Origin: Bog-473 sp963719485
GTDB lineage: Bacteria > Actinomycetota > Acidimicrobiia > Acidimicrobiales > RAAP-2
NCBI GenBank assembly: GCA_963719485.1
Contig: OY970387.1
Coordinates: 3,162,001 to 3,226,000, forward strand
Reading direction: 5' to 3'
Length of the DNA stretch: 64,000 nucleotides
Shown: piece by piece, positions 9,641-19,033 of the stretch
Numbering within the stretch: the stretch's first letter is position 1
Layout of the letters: each line of letters opens with the position of its first letter
The notes under the pieces: generated by a model
The model's database searches: none
Seen by the model: only the letters and a program-made list of their open reading frames with translations
What the model was told of the DNA's origin: nothing
Made by a program: the position numbers and the translations under genes

Positions 9641-10852
9641 ATGATGGAGAAGTTCCGCTACAAAGCAGTGAACGATGGCGGGGACAAGGTCTCTGGCACG
9701 GAAGAGGCTGCTTCGCGCGGTGCGGCGCACCTCGCCCTGCTCGATCGCGGGTACCAGTCCGTCGAGCTAAACGAGAAGAGGAGCCTTCTTCAACTCGAGG
9801 TTACGAAGAAGCGGGTGCCCCGCAAGGACATCATGCATTTCTCCCGGCAGTTGGCAGTCTTCGTCAAGGCCGGAATCCCAATTATGGAGGCCCTGGAGGT
9901 CATCTCAGAGGAGACGACCGACAAGCTTCTCAAGGCCGCCCTCCTCGACATGATCGAGCGTTTGCAGGCCGGTGACACCTTTGCCTCCGCCGCGGCCGCC
10001 CATCCTGAGGCGTTCCCGGACTACTACCTGGGCATCGTCGGGTCGGCCGAGCTCACCGGAGCTCTTGATGTGGTCCTCGATCAGTTGGCGAATTACATGG
10101 AGCGCGACATCGACGCGCGAGGAAAGATCACCTCAGCGTTGATCTATCCGGCGGTCGTCTTCGTCATGGCAGTTGTCACGGTCGTGATCTTGGCAACGTT
10201 TGTCTTGCCTCGCTTCCAAGTCTTCTTCAAGTCATTCAACGCGAAGCTCCCGCTTCCGACACGCATGATGCTCAGCGTTTCCAGCTTTGTCTCGAGTTGG
10301 TGGTTCGCTCTAGTGGGCGGAATGCTGCTGATCGTCGTTGGATTCATCGTGCTACGCAGGTCGGACAAGGGACGGGCATGGCTCGACTCGCTCATCTTGA
10401 AGCTTCCGGTGATGGGTGACCTGATGCAAGCCGTCATCCTGGAGCGGGTCTGTCGAATTCTCTCGTCCATGATCCACGCGGGCGTAGCCCTCCCTGAGGC
10501 CATGTCGGTAACGGCTGCAGCATCGAACAATGTGGTTTTCAAGCACGGGCTTGACGACGTCCGTGAGGAGATGATGGAAGGCCAGGGACTGTCCGAACCC
10601 ATTGCCCGTACGGGGCTCTTTCCCGGGGCAGCCCGCCAAATGTTCCGTGTTGGCGAGGAGACGGGCACGCTTGACGAACAACTCGAGTTGGCGGCGTCTT
10701 ACTACGACCGGGAAGTTGACATCAGGGTCAAGCGATTCACCAGCCTGTTCGAGCCGGCCGTCATCATCTTCATGGGCCTGATTGTCGGTTTCGTTGCGGT
10801 GGCGCTTGTGTCAGCGATGTATGGCATTTACCGACAGGTCAACGTCAAATGA
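9641..10852 (+). CDS. pilC: type IV pilus inner-membrane platform protein PilC (GspF family)
   Basis: 403 residues with the two repeated T2SSF domains of the pilus motor platform (about 70-195 and 272-395). Hydrophobic helices occur near ALIYPAVVFVMAVVTVVILATFVLP, WWFALVGGMLLIVVGFIVL and the C-terminal FMGLIVGFVAVALVSAMYGI. The start can be either of two adjacent ATGs at 9641 and 9644. Its stop overlaps the ATG of the next gene (ATGA), so it is translationally coupled to the first minor pilin. It transmits motion from PilB and PilT to the pilin base. Confidence 0.94.
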   Translation: MMEKFRYKAVNDGGDKVSGTEEAASRGAAHLALLDRGYQSVELNEKRSLLQLEVTKKRVPRKDIMHFSRQLAVFVKAGIPIMEALEVISEETTDKLLKAALLDMIERLQAGDTFASAAAAHPEAFPDYYLGIVGSAELTGALDVVLDQLANYMERDIDARGKITSALIYPAVVFVMAVVTVVILATFVLPRFQVFFKSFNAKLPLPTRMMLSVSSFVSSWWFALVGGMLLIVVGFIVLRRSDKGRAWLDSLILKLPVMGDLMQAVILERVCRILSSMIHAGVALPEAMSVTAAASNNVVFKHGLDDVREEMMEGQGLSEPIARTGLFPGAARQMFRVGEETGTLDEQLELAASYYDREVDIRVKRFTSLFEPAVIIFMGLIVGFVAVALVSAMYGIYRQVNVK

Positions 10853-12480
10853 ACCGATATTGTTCAGCTCGGTTGAGCAGCAGAAGGCGGATGACGCTGA
10901 GCGCCTTCGATGAGGGAGGATTCACGCTCATCGAGTTGCTCCTCGTTGTTGCGATCCTGCCCCTCGTTGTTGGAGCGATCTCCGTGGCCCTTCTTGCGGT
11001 CTTTGCAAACGAGAACTCGACTGCGAACAGCCTGACGTCTTCGAGTGATGCCCAGGTGTCATCGGCCACGTTCGTTCAGGATGTTCAAAGCGCGAACTGG
11101 ATCAGCCTGAACGGCTTGCAGCTTTGTGGAGGAGCGCCGTCTGGCAGCTCTCTTATTCTGAGCCTTAGCCCTGACAACTTGGCATCGGCGGGGATCAAAA
11201 ACATCATTTCGTATGTGCAGACCCCGAACTCGGGAACGAACACCAATACCATCACCCGAGAGGCGTGCACTGGCGGCGCCAATTCCGCGTCGAAAAGAAC
11301 CGTGATATCTCACAACGCCCTCCCGACCACAACGCTGACGATCAATCCGAGTTCGGTTCAATCGTCCGCGAATTCAGGCTGGGTCGCTGCGTCCGGATCG
11401 TCGAGTATCAAGTTGTTGCTTACGGAGCCTGTGACCAACCACACGGCGTCGCCTGCCACCACTTACTCCTACAGCCTGTCCGCTGTGCCTCGGACGACAG
11501 GTACGGCTGGAGCCTCACCGAGCGGGGTAACCCCGATTCTCCCGGTCGAATTCCTCGGTACCTCATGCCCGAATCTCAATCTCACCGGCGGCGGGGCGCT
11601 CGTAAATTCGGAGGGCGGCGATGGTGTGTCGGGGTCCGGTTTCGCCGGGGTCCTTTCATCCCAAGGGGCGTGTACGGCAGCCGGTGGCCCGATAGGACCG
11701 CACACCAGCGGAACCCTTAACTCGCAAAGTCCCCTACTGTTCGGCGTCACAAATCCGTTTGCGACGCTTTCACCGCCACCGATTCCCACCACAACCGGTC
11801 TTGGCGCCGGAAGTTGCTCGACGGTCACAAGTGTATGCACTTCTGGTTTGTACACGGCCACATCTCCGTGCGGCGCTACTCCGGCGTGCACTGCGCTCTA
11901 TGGCAGCGGCAGTCTCGGAAACGCCACATTCGATCCGTCGCAGGGGCCGAAACCGGTCATCGTGTTCACCGTACCGGTCACTATCAAGAACACAAATGTG
12001 ATCTTCGAAGGCAACACTGATCTGACCAAGGTGACCTATTGGTTTCAACAAGGTCTGACTATCTCTACGGGGGCCAACGTAACCTTCGGTTCGGCGACGT
12101 TCATATTCGGTTCCAGCCCGAGCAGTGGGAACGCGTTGAGTGTGGACAGCCAGTCGAATATCACGGCTCCCATCGGTGGTTCTGGACTCATCTTCTATAT
12201 CCCACCCGGGACTGCGACAGTCAACTTGGGTTCTGGTATCACGGGAACGCTTTCTGGTGCTCCGACTCCATACGACGGGATAGCCGTTTGGGATGATTCG
12301 AGTGGTCTGTTCAGCCTCGGACAGGGCAATGGTGGAGGTCCGGGGCTTACGGCGACGTTCGGTGGCATCTACGATCCACTCGGCACTCTCAGCATCGCCG
12401 GTAACTACAAATTGAATGCCACGTTCATGGTGGTCAACAACGCGAGCGTGCAGACATCGCAAGTGACGATGACAGGTTAG
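10849..12480 (+). CDS. minor pilin (PilW/PulJ-like) with large beta-rich extracellular part
   Basis: 543 residues. The prepilin cleavage motif EGG/FTLIELLLVVAILPLVVG lies near residues 22-45, with Glu at mature position 5 kept. The rest is a Ser/Thr/Gly/Asn-rich beta-type region with several Cys. Its last 180 residues have short alternating valine and glycine turns (NTNVIFEGNTDLTKVTYWF, GANVTFGSATFIFG) suggesting a beta-solenoid. Most minor pilins are about 200 residues, so the extra mass probably sits at the pilus tip as an adhesin. It overlaps pilC by four bases and precedes a second minor pilin by two. Confidence 0.82.
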   Translation: MNRYCSARLSSRRRMTLSAFDEGGFTLIELLLVVAILPLVVGAISVALLAVFANENSTANSLTSSSDAQVSSATFVQDVQSANWISLNGLQLCGGAPSGSSLILSLSPDNLASAGIKNIISYVQTPNSGTNTNTITREACTGGANSASKRTVISHNALPTTTLTINPSSVQSSANSGWVAASGSSSIKLLLTEPVTNHTASPATTYSYSLSAVPRTTGTAGASPSGVTPILPVEFLGTSCPNLNLTGGGALVNSEGGDGVSGSGFAGVLSSQGACTAAGGPIGPHTSGTLNSQSPLLFGVTNPFATLSPPPIPTTTGLGAGSCSTVTSVCTSGLYTATSPCGATPACTALYGSGSLGNATFDPSQGPKPVIVFTVPVTIKNTNVIFEGNTDLTKVTYWFQQGLTISTGANVTFGSATFIFGSSPSSGNALSVDSQSNITAPIGGSGLIFYIPPGTATVNLGSGITGTLSGAPTPYDGIAVWDDSSGLFSLGQGNGGGPGLTATFGGIYDPLGTLSIAGNYKLNATFMVVNNASVQTSQVTMTG

Positions 12481-12482
12481 AA

Positions 12483-14126
12483 ATGTGGAACCGTTGCTGC
12501 GCAAGCGCCGATCAGCCTCGTAGAATCGTGGCCAAACTTGGGAAGGCAACGCCGTGGCGCAGCGCGGCCTCGGAGGCCGGGGACACTCTCATAGAAGTCT
12601 TGATAGCGCTCACGGTGATCGGCCTCACTGCCACGGCCCTGTTAGGTGCTTTCACCACCTCGATCTCTGCTTCGGCGCAGCACCGGAACCTCGCCAGTCT
12701 CGACACGGTCCTGAAATCTTTTGTCGAGACTGCGACGTATCAACTCGGGCAGCAGTCCTCGACAGACCCGAAGTTCACAGCGTGCGCGACCCCGACGACG
12801 TATGAGTCGTTGACGCTCACTCAGGGAACGAACCCCATCTATTCGGCGAGCATCACCGAAGTGCAGTATTGGCAGTCCGACAATACATGGGGGTCGTCGT
12901 GTTCTGCGGGCACGTTGCCACCCCAGCAGCAACTCCTCACGGCGACTGCCACAAACGAGAGCAACAATGTCAACGAGAGCATCCAGTTCGCGGTTTCCAA
13001 CCCTGTCTACGCCCCGGCACCCGCATCCGCTCCGATGTTTTCCGGCACCTTCAGCGATACCGTGGTCGCCGGCACTGACAACACCTATCCAGTTTATGCC
13101 ATGGGCACCCCGACGCCGTCACTGTCCGTTTCGGGCGAACCTTCGTGGGTGAGTTTGGTCGACGATGGCGCTGGGAACGGCACTCTCGTAATTGACCCCC
13201 CGTCAACTGGCGCCAGCGGAAATACCTATTCATTTGTGGTCTCAGCAATGAATGGGTACCAGGGCGGATCGACCGTCACTCAGACGTTCCAGGTTTCTGT
13301 GTCCGCGGCTCCCGTGTTCACGAGTGCCAACAACGACACTGTCCCGCCGGACACGGCGTTCTCCTTCCCCGTCGCCGCCAGCGGACTACCCACTCCTACG
13401 CTCTCGGCATCTGGACTGCCCGGATGGGCGAGCTTTACTGACAACGGCGACGGGTCAGGAACTCTGTCTGCAACGAATCCCGTCACGGGCTCGTACACCA
13501 TAACGCTGGGCGCGTTGAACACTGCGGGAAGCGCTGCGCAGACGTTTACGTTGGTTGTCAGCGCGGCGACACCCCCTGCCTTCACCAGCGCCGCAAACTA
13601 CACCGCTCCCTACGGCGGGTCGGCTGCTTTCTCGATTACGACAACCGGCGCGCCCACGGCTGCGATCACTGAGTCTGGGACACTCCCCGCAGGGGTGAAT
13701 TTCACTCCCGGGAGCGGCTCGGCCACCTTGTCCGGCAGCAGCACCGCGAGTGGCACCTATCCCCTGACGTTTACCGCGACAAACCTCGGTGGGACTGTGA
13801 CGCAGTCGTTCACCCTTACCGTCAACGCGCAATCGCAACCGACAATCAGCACTCCCACGAACGCTTCTCCGGCAACTGTGAAGAAGAATGGGACCCGTTC
13901 TTTCGATGTAACGGGCACGGGATTTGTGAGTGGCCTGACCGTGACTGTGAGTTCGAATGGTGGTGTGCCTGGAATGACGAATGTGAATGTCACATTCCTC
14001 AGCTCGGGATCTATCACGGTTACGGGCCTGACCCCGAATTCCACGGGTAGCTATTCCTTCACCATCACCAACCCCGATGGCGGCACCGTGGACAGTATGC
14101 CGAACGCCTTGAAGGTCATTCCCTGA
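12483..14126 (+). CDS. minor pilin (PilV-like) fused to Ig-like repeats
   Basis: 547 residues. The prepilin motif is ASEAG/DTLIEVLIALTVIGLTATALLGAF near residues 33-60, with Asp at +1 and Glu at +5. After a short pilin-like part come about three putative Ig (He_PIG-type) repeats. These show phrases such as VSGEPSWVSLVDDGAGNGTL and ASGLPGWASFTDNGDGSGTL, then AFSITTTGAPTAAITESGTL. A final IPT/TIG-like domain follows (FDVTGTGFVSGLTVTVSSNG). Such domains mediate adhesion or stacking outside the cell. Start ATG at 12483 is two bases after the previous stop. A tip or shaft adhesin role is inferred. Confidence 0.82.
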   Translation: MWNRCCASADQPRRIVAKLGKATPWRSAASEAGDTLIEVLIALTVIGLTATALLGAFTTSISASAQHRNLASLDTVLKSFVETATYQLGQQSSTDPKFTACATPTTYESLTLTQGTNPIYSASITEVQYWQSDNTWGSSCSAGTLPPQQQLLTATATNESNNVNESIQFAVSNPVYAPAPASAPMFSGTFSDTVVAGTDNTYPVYAMGTPTPSLSVSGEPSWVSLVDDGAGNGTLVIDPPSTGASGNTYSFVVSAMNGYQGGSTVTQTFQVSVSAAPVFTSANNDTVPPDTAFSFPVAASGLPTPTLSASGLPGWASFTDNGDGSGTLSATNPVTGSYTITLGALNTAGSAAQTFTLVVSAATPPAFTSAANYTAPYGGSAAFSITTTGAPTAAITESGTLPAGVNFTPGSGSATLSGSSTASGTYPLTFTATNLGGTVTQSFTLTVNAQSQPTISTPTNASPATVKKNGTRSFDVTGTGFVSGLTVTVSSNGGVPGMTNVNVTFLSSGSITVTGLTPNSTGSYSFTITNPDGGTVDSMPNALKVIP

Positions 14127-14127
14127 C

Positions 14128-14685
14128 ATGCGCGTGAGCAATGGCAGACCATCGTTATCTTCGCGGCGAGGAGATAGCGGTGCGAACGGGGAACTGGGTG
14201 CTGTGCTCGTCTTGGCGCTGGTCTTCATGACAGCGACAAGCATGTTAGTGCTGGCATTGCTCAGTTGGTCGGGAAGTGACCTCCGGAGCGTCGCAGCATT
14301 CCAGCAGAGCCGAGCCGTCGACTATGCGGCCAACAGCGCGATGGAGACAGCGATTCAACAGGTCCGGTATAGCTCCACCGCCTGTCCCAGCTCCGGGCTG
14401 TCGTTCCCCGTCAACAGTGTGACCATTGAGATTTCCTGCAGTCCGAATCCGCAGACGGAAGGGGGGACTGCGGCGAGCCGCGTTGTCACCTTCACGGCGT
14501 GCCCTAGCACTGTCTTTTCGATTACGAACGGCGTCGGCGCTTGCACGACGCCGTATCTCCAGGCGGTGGTGACCTACGACGACTATGCGAACTCGAGTCA
14601 GATCGCCACCTCGGCGGCATGCAGTACCACCTGCGGCGCGACAGTAACAATCAACAGCTGGGTTTTCGAAGAAACAGCGATCTGA
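14128..14685 (+). CDS. minor pilin, PilX-like
   Basis: 185 residues starting one base after the previous stop. A hydrophobic helix (ELGAVLVLALVFMTATSMLVLALLSWSGSDL) follows SGANG, a position like a prepilin cleavage site, but the Glu of the consensus is displaced, as in PilX/GspK-type minor pilins. The mature part has DYAANSAMETAIQQVRYSS and several Cys. It is the last gene of the pilB-pilC-minor pilin operon; about 200 bases without a gene separate it from the major pilin. It probably joins the tip initiation complex with the two preceding minor pilins. Confidence 0.72.
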   Translation: MRVSNGRPSLSSRRGDSGANGELGAVLVLALVFMTATSMLVLALLSWSGSDLRSVAAFQQSRAVDYAANSAMETAIQQVRYSSTACPSSGLSFPVNSVTIEISCSPNPQTEGGTAASRVVTFTACPSTVFSITNGVGACTTPYLQAVVTYDDYANSSQIATSAACSTTCGATVTINSWVFEETAI

Positions 14686-14804
14686 TTTCATGGTCCTAGC
14701 CCGATGTCCTCGCACGGTCCTCCGAACGTCTGGGGGGCTCCACTTCGTGTCCGCGACCTGGCAATTGTTGCGCTCTCGTTGTCTGCATAGGGCCACTCGA
14801 TTCC

Positions 14805-14834
14805 TTGCAATTTTGGCTGATCGCGGGCTATCCT
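14805..14834 (+). promoter_or_regulatory. candidate sigma70-type promoter of pilA
   Basis: TTGCAA (14805-14810) and TATCCT (14829-14834) are separated by 18 bases, about 60-85 bases before the pilin start codons. A dedicated promoter fits the high expression needed for a major pilin. Motif match only. Confidence 0.4.
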
Positions 14835-14894
14835 GAGGAACCTTTCGTGTCAAGCCTGAAAAGGTATGAAGCCTGGCGAGGTAATTGACGAAAG

Positions 14895-15389
14895 GTGTAT
14901 TGGCGAGCAGAGAACCCCATGGAGGGGATCCGACAAACGAGAAAGGCGGCCAAAGCCGTGACTGAGCATTACCGTGAAATGAAAGCGCGCAGAGAAGCGG
15001 GTGACCCAGACGCAGGATTCACATTGATTGAACTCCTGATCGTCATCGTGGTCCTCGGCATCCTTGCCGCGACCGTCATCTTTGCCCTTGGCGGTGTTAC
15101 GGGTCAGAGCGCCCAAGCTGCATGCAATTCGGATGCAAAGTCCGTTGAAGTTGCTGCGCAGGCGTACATCTCAAACAATGGCATTCAGACGACCATGACG
15201 TCAGCTGACCTGACCACCGCCGCTAGCGGGATCAACGGCAACCCGTACCTACACTCCTGGCCCAGCAACGGGACCCATTACGCGGTCACGATTACTGGTG
15301 ACGGCACGGTGCAGGTCGCCGCACCTTCAACGGGCACACCGGTGAATTACGACACCGGGAATGGGGCCATCTGCGGCACCGTTAAATAA
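14895..15389 (+). CDS. pilA: major type IV pilin PilA
   Basis: Up to 164 residues. Prepilin motif GDPDAG/FTLIELLIVIVVLGILAATVIFAL with Glu at +5 gives a perfect N-terminal pilin helix and a mature protein of about 125 residues. The head has two Cys (AQAACNSDAK and the last GAICGTVK) able to form the C-terminal disulfide loop. The start is unclear: GTG at 14895 or ATG at 14919, giving leaders of about 40 or 32 residues, both long, as in other actinobacterial pilins. It lies between a candidate promoter and a strong hairpin, so it is likely transcribed at a higher level than its neighbours. Confidence 0.9.
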   Translation: MYWRAENPMEGIRQTRKAAKAVTEHYREMKARREAGDPDAGFTLIELLIVIVVLGILAATVIFALGGVTGQSAQAACNSDAKSVEVAAQAYISNNGIQTTMTSADLTTAASGINGNPYLHSWPSNGTHYAVTITGDGTVQVAAPSTGTPVNYDTGNGAICGTVK

Positions 15390-15415
15390 CTGCATCGAGA
15401 AGTTTGCAATGTGAC

Positions 15416-15451
15416 CTGAGGTGCCCGGCCCCGATGGGCCGGGCACCTCAG
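15416..15451 (+). terminator. strong hairpin between pilA and pilT
   Basis: A perfect 16-base stem (15416-15431 with 15436-15451) with loop CGAT starts 27 bases after the pilA stop. No T-run follows, so it may act as a partial terminator or 3' mRNA stabiliser giving more pilin than PilT. Confidence 0.7.
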
Positions 15452-15487
15452 ACTTCACACCGAATCGCCACCCTAAGGACGGCCCGG

Positions 15488-16672
15488 ATGAAGACAAACA
15501 AGACAGAATCCATCTCCCCATGGTTGCAATTGCTTTGGGACCAAGGGGGTTCTGACCTGCTGCTCACCGGTGGTTCGGCGCCGAGGCTCCGAGTGGACGG
15601 AAGGCTTCGTCCAATCGAGGGAGCGGGCAAGATGTCGGGTGAGGAAGTCGACCAAATCGTTCGGTCGATGCTCGACCCATCGCAGATCGCGATCTTCGAG
15701 GAGCAGCTGGATGTCGACTTCTCGTTCTCCTGGGAAGAGAAGGCCCGTCTCAGAGCGAGTGCCTTTACGCAGAAGGGTCACACTGCTCTCGCGCTGCGGA
15801 TGATCCCGACGCGGATCCCAACGTACGACGAGCTCGGACTGCCACCTGTAGCGGAGTGGCTGGCGATCCTCCCCCGAGGTCTGATCCTGGTGACGGGTCC
15901 GACTGGCTCGGGAAAGTCAACAACGCTCGCATCCATCATCGATCGCATCAACGACACTCGTTCCCTTCACGTCCTCACCATCGAGGACCCCATCGAGTAC
16001 CTGCACGAGCACAAGGTTTCGGCGGTGACCCAACGCGAAGTGGGGCTGGACAGCCCCTCATTCGAGCGGGCTCTGCGATCTGCGCTGCGCGAGGACCCGG
16101 ACGTGCTCTTGCTGGGTGAGATGCGGGACACCGAATCGATTCAGCTCGCCTTGACAATGGCGGAGACCGGCCACCTGGTCTTTTCGACGCTCCACACCAA
16201 CGATGCCGCGCAGGCAATCGACCGGATGATCGACGTGTTTCCAGACTGGCGACAGGATCAGATCCGGGTTCAGCTCTCGGCATCCCTGGGTGCCATCGTT
16301 GCTCAACGGCTTCTTCCCAAGATCGGCGGCGGCCGCGTCGCAGCCTTCGAGGTTCTGATTGCGAACCATCCCGTGCGCAACCTCATTCGGGAGGGAAAGT
16401 CCAATCAGCTCCTGAATATCATGGCCACGAATCAGGCCGAGGGAATGCAAACCCTGGAGGTCAGTTTGGCCGCACTCATCAGCTCGAACACCATCACTTA
16501 CGACGATGCACTCGAAGTGTCGGTGCACCCGAAGGAGCTCGACCGAGCCCTGAACAGGAACAAGCAGATGGCAGGGGCGAATCTAGGCGCTGCTCGGTCG
16601 ACCCCAAATTCGGAGGGCGACGCGATCTATTCGACTGCTGAGCAGCCGGTTGTAGCGGGCCGTTCCGATTGA
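15488..16672 (+). CDS. pilT: type IV pilus retraction ATPase PilT
   Basis: 394 residues from ATG 15488, which has AAGGA eight bases upstream; longer frames would cross the hairpin. PilT-type N-terminal domain (GGSDLLLTGGSAPRLRVDG), Walker A GPTGSGKSTTLASII near residue 136, Asp box IEDPIEYLHEHK, Walker B DPDVLLLGEMRD and His box STLHTNDAAQAIDRMIDVFP. There is no CxxC zinc site, which separates it from PilB. The C-terminus is extended and polar compared with standard PilT. It depolymerises pili, giving twitching motility or DNA uptake. Confidence 0.94.
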   Translation: MKTNKTESISPWLQLLWDQGGSDLLLTGGSAPRLRVDGRLRPIEGAGKMSGEEVDQIVRSMLDPSQIAIFEEQLDVDFSFSWEEKARLRASAFTQKGHTALALRMIPTRIPTYDELGLPPVAEWLAILPRGLILVTGPTGSGKSTTLASIIDRINDTRSLHVLTIEDPIEYLHEHKVSAVTQREVGLDSPSFERALRSALREDPDVLLLGEMRDTESIQLALTMAETGHLVFSTLHTNDAAQAIDRMIDVFPDWRQDQIRVQLSASLGAIVAQRLLPKIGGGRVAAFEVLIANHPVRNLIREGKSNQLLNIMATNQAEGMQTLEVSLAALISSNTITYDDALEVSVHPKELDRALNRNKQMAGANLGAARSTPNSEGDAIYSTAEQPVVAGRSD

Positions 16673-17391
16673 CGGCGACTCTTCCCTCTCGGAGGGGACC
16701 GGAACTTCCATACAGCCTCGTTGCGGGTGTCAAACCCTGCGCGACGGGCTGGCTGGTTGCCGCAGCCAAGCTGCACGGCACTACGTTCGCTCCGGAGGAG
16801 CCGCGCATCCTGGAGACTTTCATCGACGTGATCGATCAACGCCCTGCGTTCTCGATTGTCGCGGTGAATGCTCCAATCGGTTATTTGGAGGAGTTCGTGC
16901 CAGGGGGCCGGGACTGTGATCGAGAAGCTCGAGCGATGCTCGGTCGTCGCGGCTCCGCGGTTCAGAGCGCGCCGATCCGAGCCCAAATCGAAGAGGACGC
17001 CAAGGATTTCCTCGACGGGCTGAGCGCTGTATCCCGAAAGCTTCTTCCGCGATACCGGGAGGTCGCAACGGAGATGGCGCCCTACCGCCAGCGCTCGATC
17101 TATGAAGTCAGTTCGGACCTGAGCTTCTATCAGCTCAACGACGACACCCCCTTGCGGTGGTCGAAGCGCACTGAGCCAGGACAAGATGAGCGTCGCGCCT
17201 TGCTCCAGAAGAAGATCCCTGGCGTGGAGCGCATCATCGACACGAAGCTTGACCGAGTGCCCTACTCGCACATGCTCGACGCAGCAGCCTTCCTGTGGAC
17301 AGCTCGTCGAATGTTCGCCCGGGCCGGTGTCCGAGTGCCTCAGGACCCCCAGTGGGATGAGTTTGGATTGCGTATGGAGATCGTCCGGTGA
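16669..17391 (+). CDS. DUF429-family protein (predicted RNase H-like nuclease)
   Basis: 240 residues, starting at a TTG that overlaps the pilT stop (TTGA). Early acidic/glycine residues (VAGVKPCATGWLVAAAKL), VNAPIGYLEEFVPGGRDCDREARAMLGRRGSAVQSAP and the late YSHMLDAAAFLWTARRMF fit the DUF429 family, predicted to have an RNase H-like fold. The usual start VxGvDgcp has Lys where the first catalytic Asp is expected (GVKPC), so catalysis may be altered. Why it is coupled to pilT is unknown. Confidence 0.7.
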   Translation: MTATLPSRRGPELPYSLVAGVKPCATGWLVAAAKLHGTTFAPEEPRILETFIDVIDQRPAFSIVAVNAPIGYLEEFVPGGRDCDREARAMLGRRGSAVQSAPIRAQIEEDAKDFLDGLSAVSRKLLPRYREVATEMAPYRQRSIYEVSSDLSFYQLNDDTPLRWSKRTEPGQDERRALLQKKIPGVERIIDTKLDRVPYSHMLDAAAFLWTARRMFARAGVRVPQDPQWDEFGLRMEIVR

Positions 17392-17501
17392 CGACCGTCT
17401 TGATCAAAAGCGTCAATGGGGTCATAAACTACCCGCCCGTGACGCCGATCTGATCCTGGCAGTTGGCGTCAACCAGCGGCACGGAAGATCGCGACACGAC
17501 G

Positions 17502-19001
17502 ATGACGGATTCATTGAACGCGATCGAGGCCAATGGGTCCGAGACCTTGTGGTCAAGGCTCGATCATCCACTCTCGGGCGTGATGTGCATCATGGGCTGG
17601 TTGGTGGCCACCGCCGTTTTCGTGGGGATTATCGCGTTGCTTGGCGGACCGACTGAGAACGACGCGACTGAATCCGTCTACTCCACGTGGGCCATTGCGC
17701 ACGGGGATGTGGCCTGTTCCTATCCGTCGCCGACCCCGCAAAGGGTGCTCCCTGACTATCAGCCGCTTCCAGAGATTCCCCCGATCTGGCCGTTGGTATC
17801 CGGCGGACTTGCGGCGATGACGAGAACTGGCCACTCAATACCATTCCCATCTTCACGGGCTTTTGGGACTCACTGTCAGCATGCCTACAGCGCGATGTAT
17901 CAATGGGTTGGCCGGACGCGATCGTTCGTGCCGACCATCGGCTTGGGCTACGTGAGCTGGTTCGTGGTGCTCGCCGGAATCGTTGCGTTCCTTCGCGCGG
18001 TTGGTCGTGGTCGGCGGCTCTGGGAACCGGTGACCCTTGGGTTCGTGGCCCTGACGCCGGTGGTGTGGATGCCACTCTTGGATTACTTCCACCCCCAGGA
18101 CTTGGTTGCGGTGGGCCTGATCGTGGGGGGCATGGCCTGCGTCGAACGGCGATCGTGGACCTGGGCTGGCATCGTCCTCGGATTGGCTACCGCCTCTCAG
18201 CAGTACGCGTTGCTCGCCCTCGCGCCGATCGTCGTGATTGCACCGCCAAGGGGCAGATGGCAATTGATTGTTTCGTGCGTATCCACCTGGTTGATCGTCG
18301 TGATCCCGATAGTCGTGATCACTTCCGGACAGGCCTGGCATGGAGCCTTGATCGGGTCGGGCAATTTTCCTTCGTACGGAGGCACCGTCGTCTGGGAGCT
18401 GCACCTGCACGGGGCACTACTCGTCTTCTTCTCGCGTGTGCTGCCAATCCTGATCGCCGCCGCACTCGGGTGGTGGGCGAGTCGGCACTTCGGCCCGAGT
18501 TCTCTCGACTCGGTCCGGCTGGCATCGCTCGTGGCAACGTGTGTGAGTTTGCGGCTTGTCTTCGAGCAAAACCTCTTCGGGTACTACTTCATGGCCCTCG
18601 CTGTCCTGCTCATAATTCTCGAGGCGAGCCGCGGTTTCATCCGTGGGACCCTCGTCGCGTGGCTGGCTATGGTGACGCTTGTATTCAATCCGATTCCCGC
18701 GGGCTTCGACTTCAACGCAAGATCTTGGGGGAACCAGGTCTACTTGGCGGTTCCCGCCTTCTGCTTGGGCGTCGTATTACTCTTCATAGTCAGCGACGCC
18801 TTCCAGCATCGGATCCGCTGGTATTTGGCGGGGTGGTTCGTTCTCGGTGTGATCGCGTTCGGTCATTGGCCACCCTGGGCGACTACGCCGTATCGTCACG
18901 CCCTTCCTCTGTTGTTCTGGCAGGTTCTATTGGTGGGCACTGGTCTGGCGCTGGCCGCTAAACCCCTTGCAGAGGGGGTTCGCGACAACGGGAGGGTCTA
19001 A
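17502..19001 (+). CDS. polytopic membrane protein, GT-C-like, paired with a pilin
   Basis: About 499 residues from ATG 17502 (a TTG at 17463 is also in frame). It has about ten or more transmembrane segments and is the paralogue of the protein at 0.7-2.2 kb: LDHPLSG, NDATESVYSTWAIAHGDVAC, FHPQDLVAVG, GGTVVWELHLHG and SLRLVFEQNLFGYYFM. The conserved Cys in the first loop is shared. A pilin gene follows. By analogy with Pseudomonas TfpO/TfpW, which are polytopic glycosyltransferases next to the pilin they modify, a pilin glycosyltransferase is a reasonable inference; no catalytic residue proves it. Confidence 0.7.
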   Translation: MTDSLNAIEANGSETLWSRLDHPLSGVMCIMGWLVATAVFVGIIALLGGPTENDATESVYSTWAIAHGDVACSYPSPTPQRVLPDYQPLPEIPPIWPLVSGGLAAMTRTGHSIPFPSSRAFGTHCQHAYSAMYQWVGRTRSFVPTIGLGYVSWFVVLAGIVAFLRAVGRGRRLWEPVTLGFVALTPVVWMPLLDYFHPQDLVAVGLIVGGMACVERRSWTWAGIVLGLATASQQYALLALAPIVVIAPPRGRWQLIVSCVSTWLIVVIPIVVITSGQAWHGALIGSGNFPSYGGTVVWELHLHGALLVFFSRVLPILIAAALGWWASRHFGPSSLDSVRLASLVATCVSLRLVFEQNLFGYYFMALAVLLIILEASRGFIRGTLVAWLAMVTLVFNPIPAGFDFNARSWGNQVYLAVPAFCLGVVLLFIVSDAFQHRIRWYLAGWFVLGVIAFGHWPPWATTPYRHALPLLFWQVLLVGTGLALAAKPLAEGVRDNGRV

Positions 19002-19033
19002 GGCCAAAATAGGCCCATGAACTGGGAAATGCT

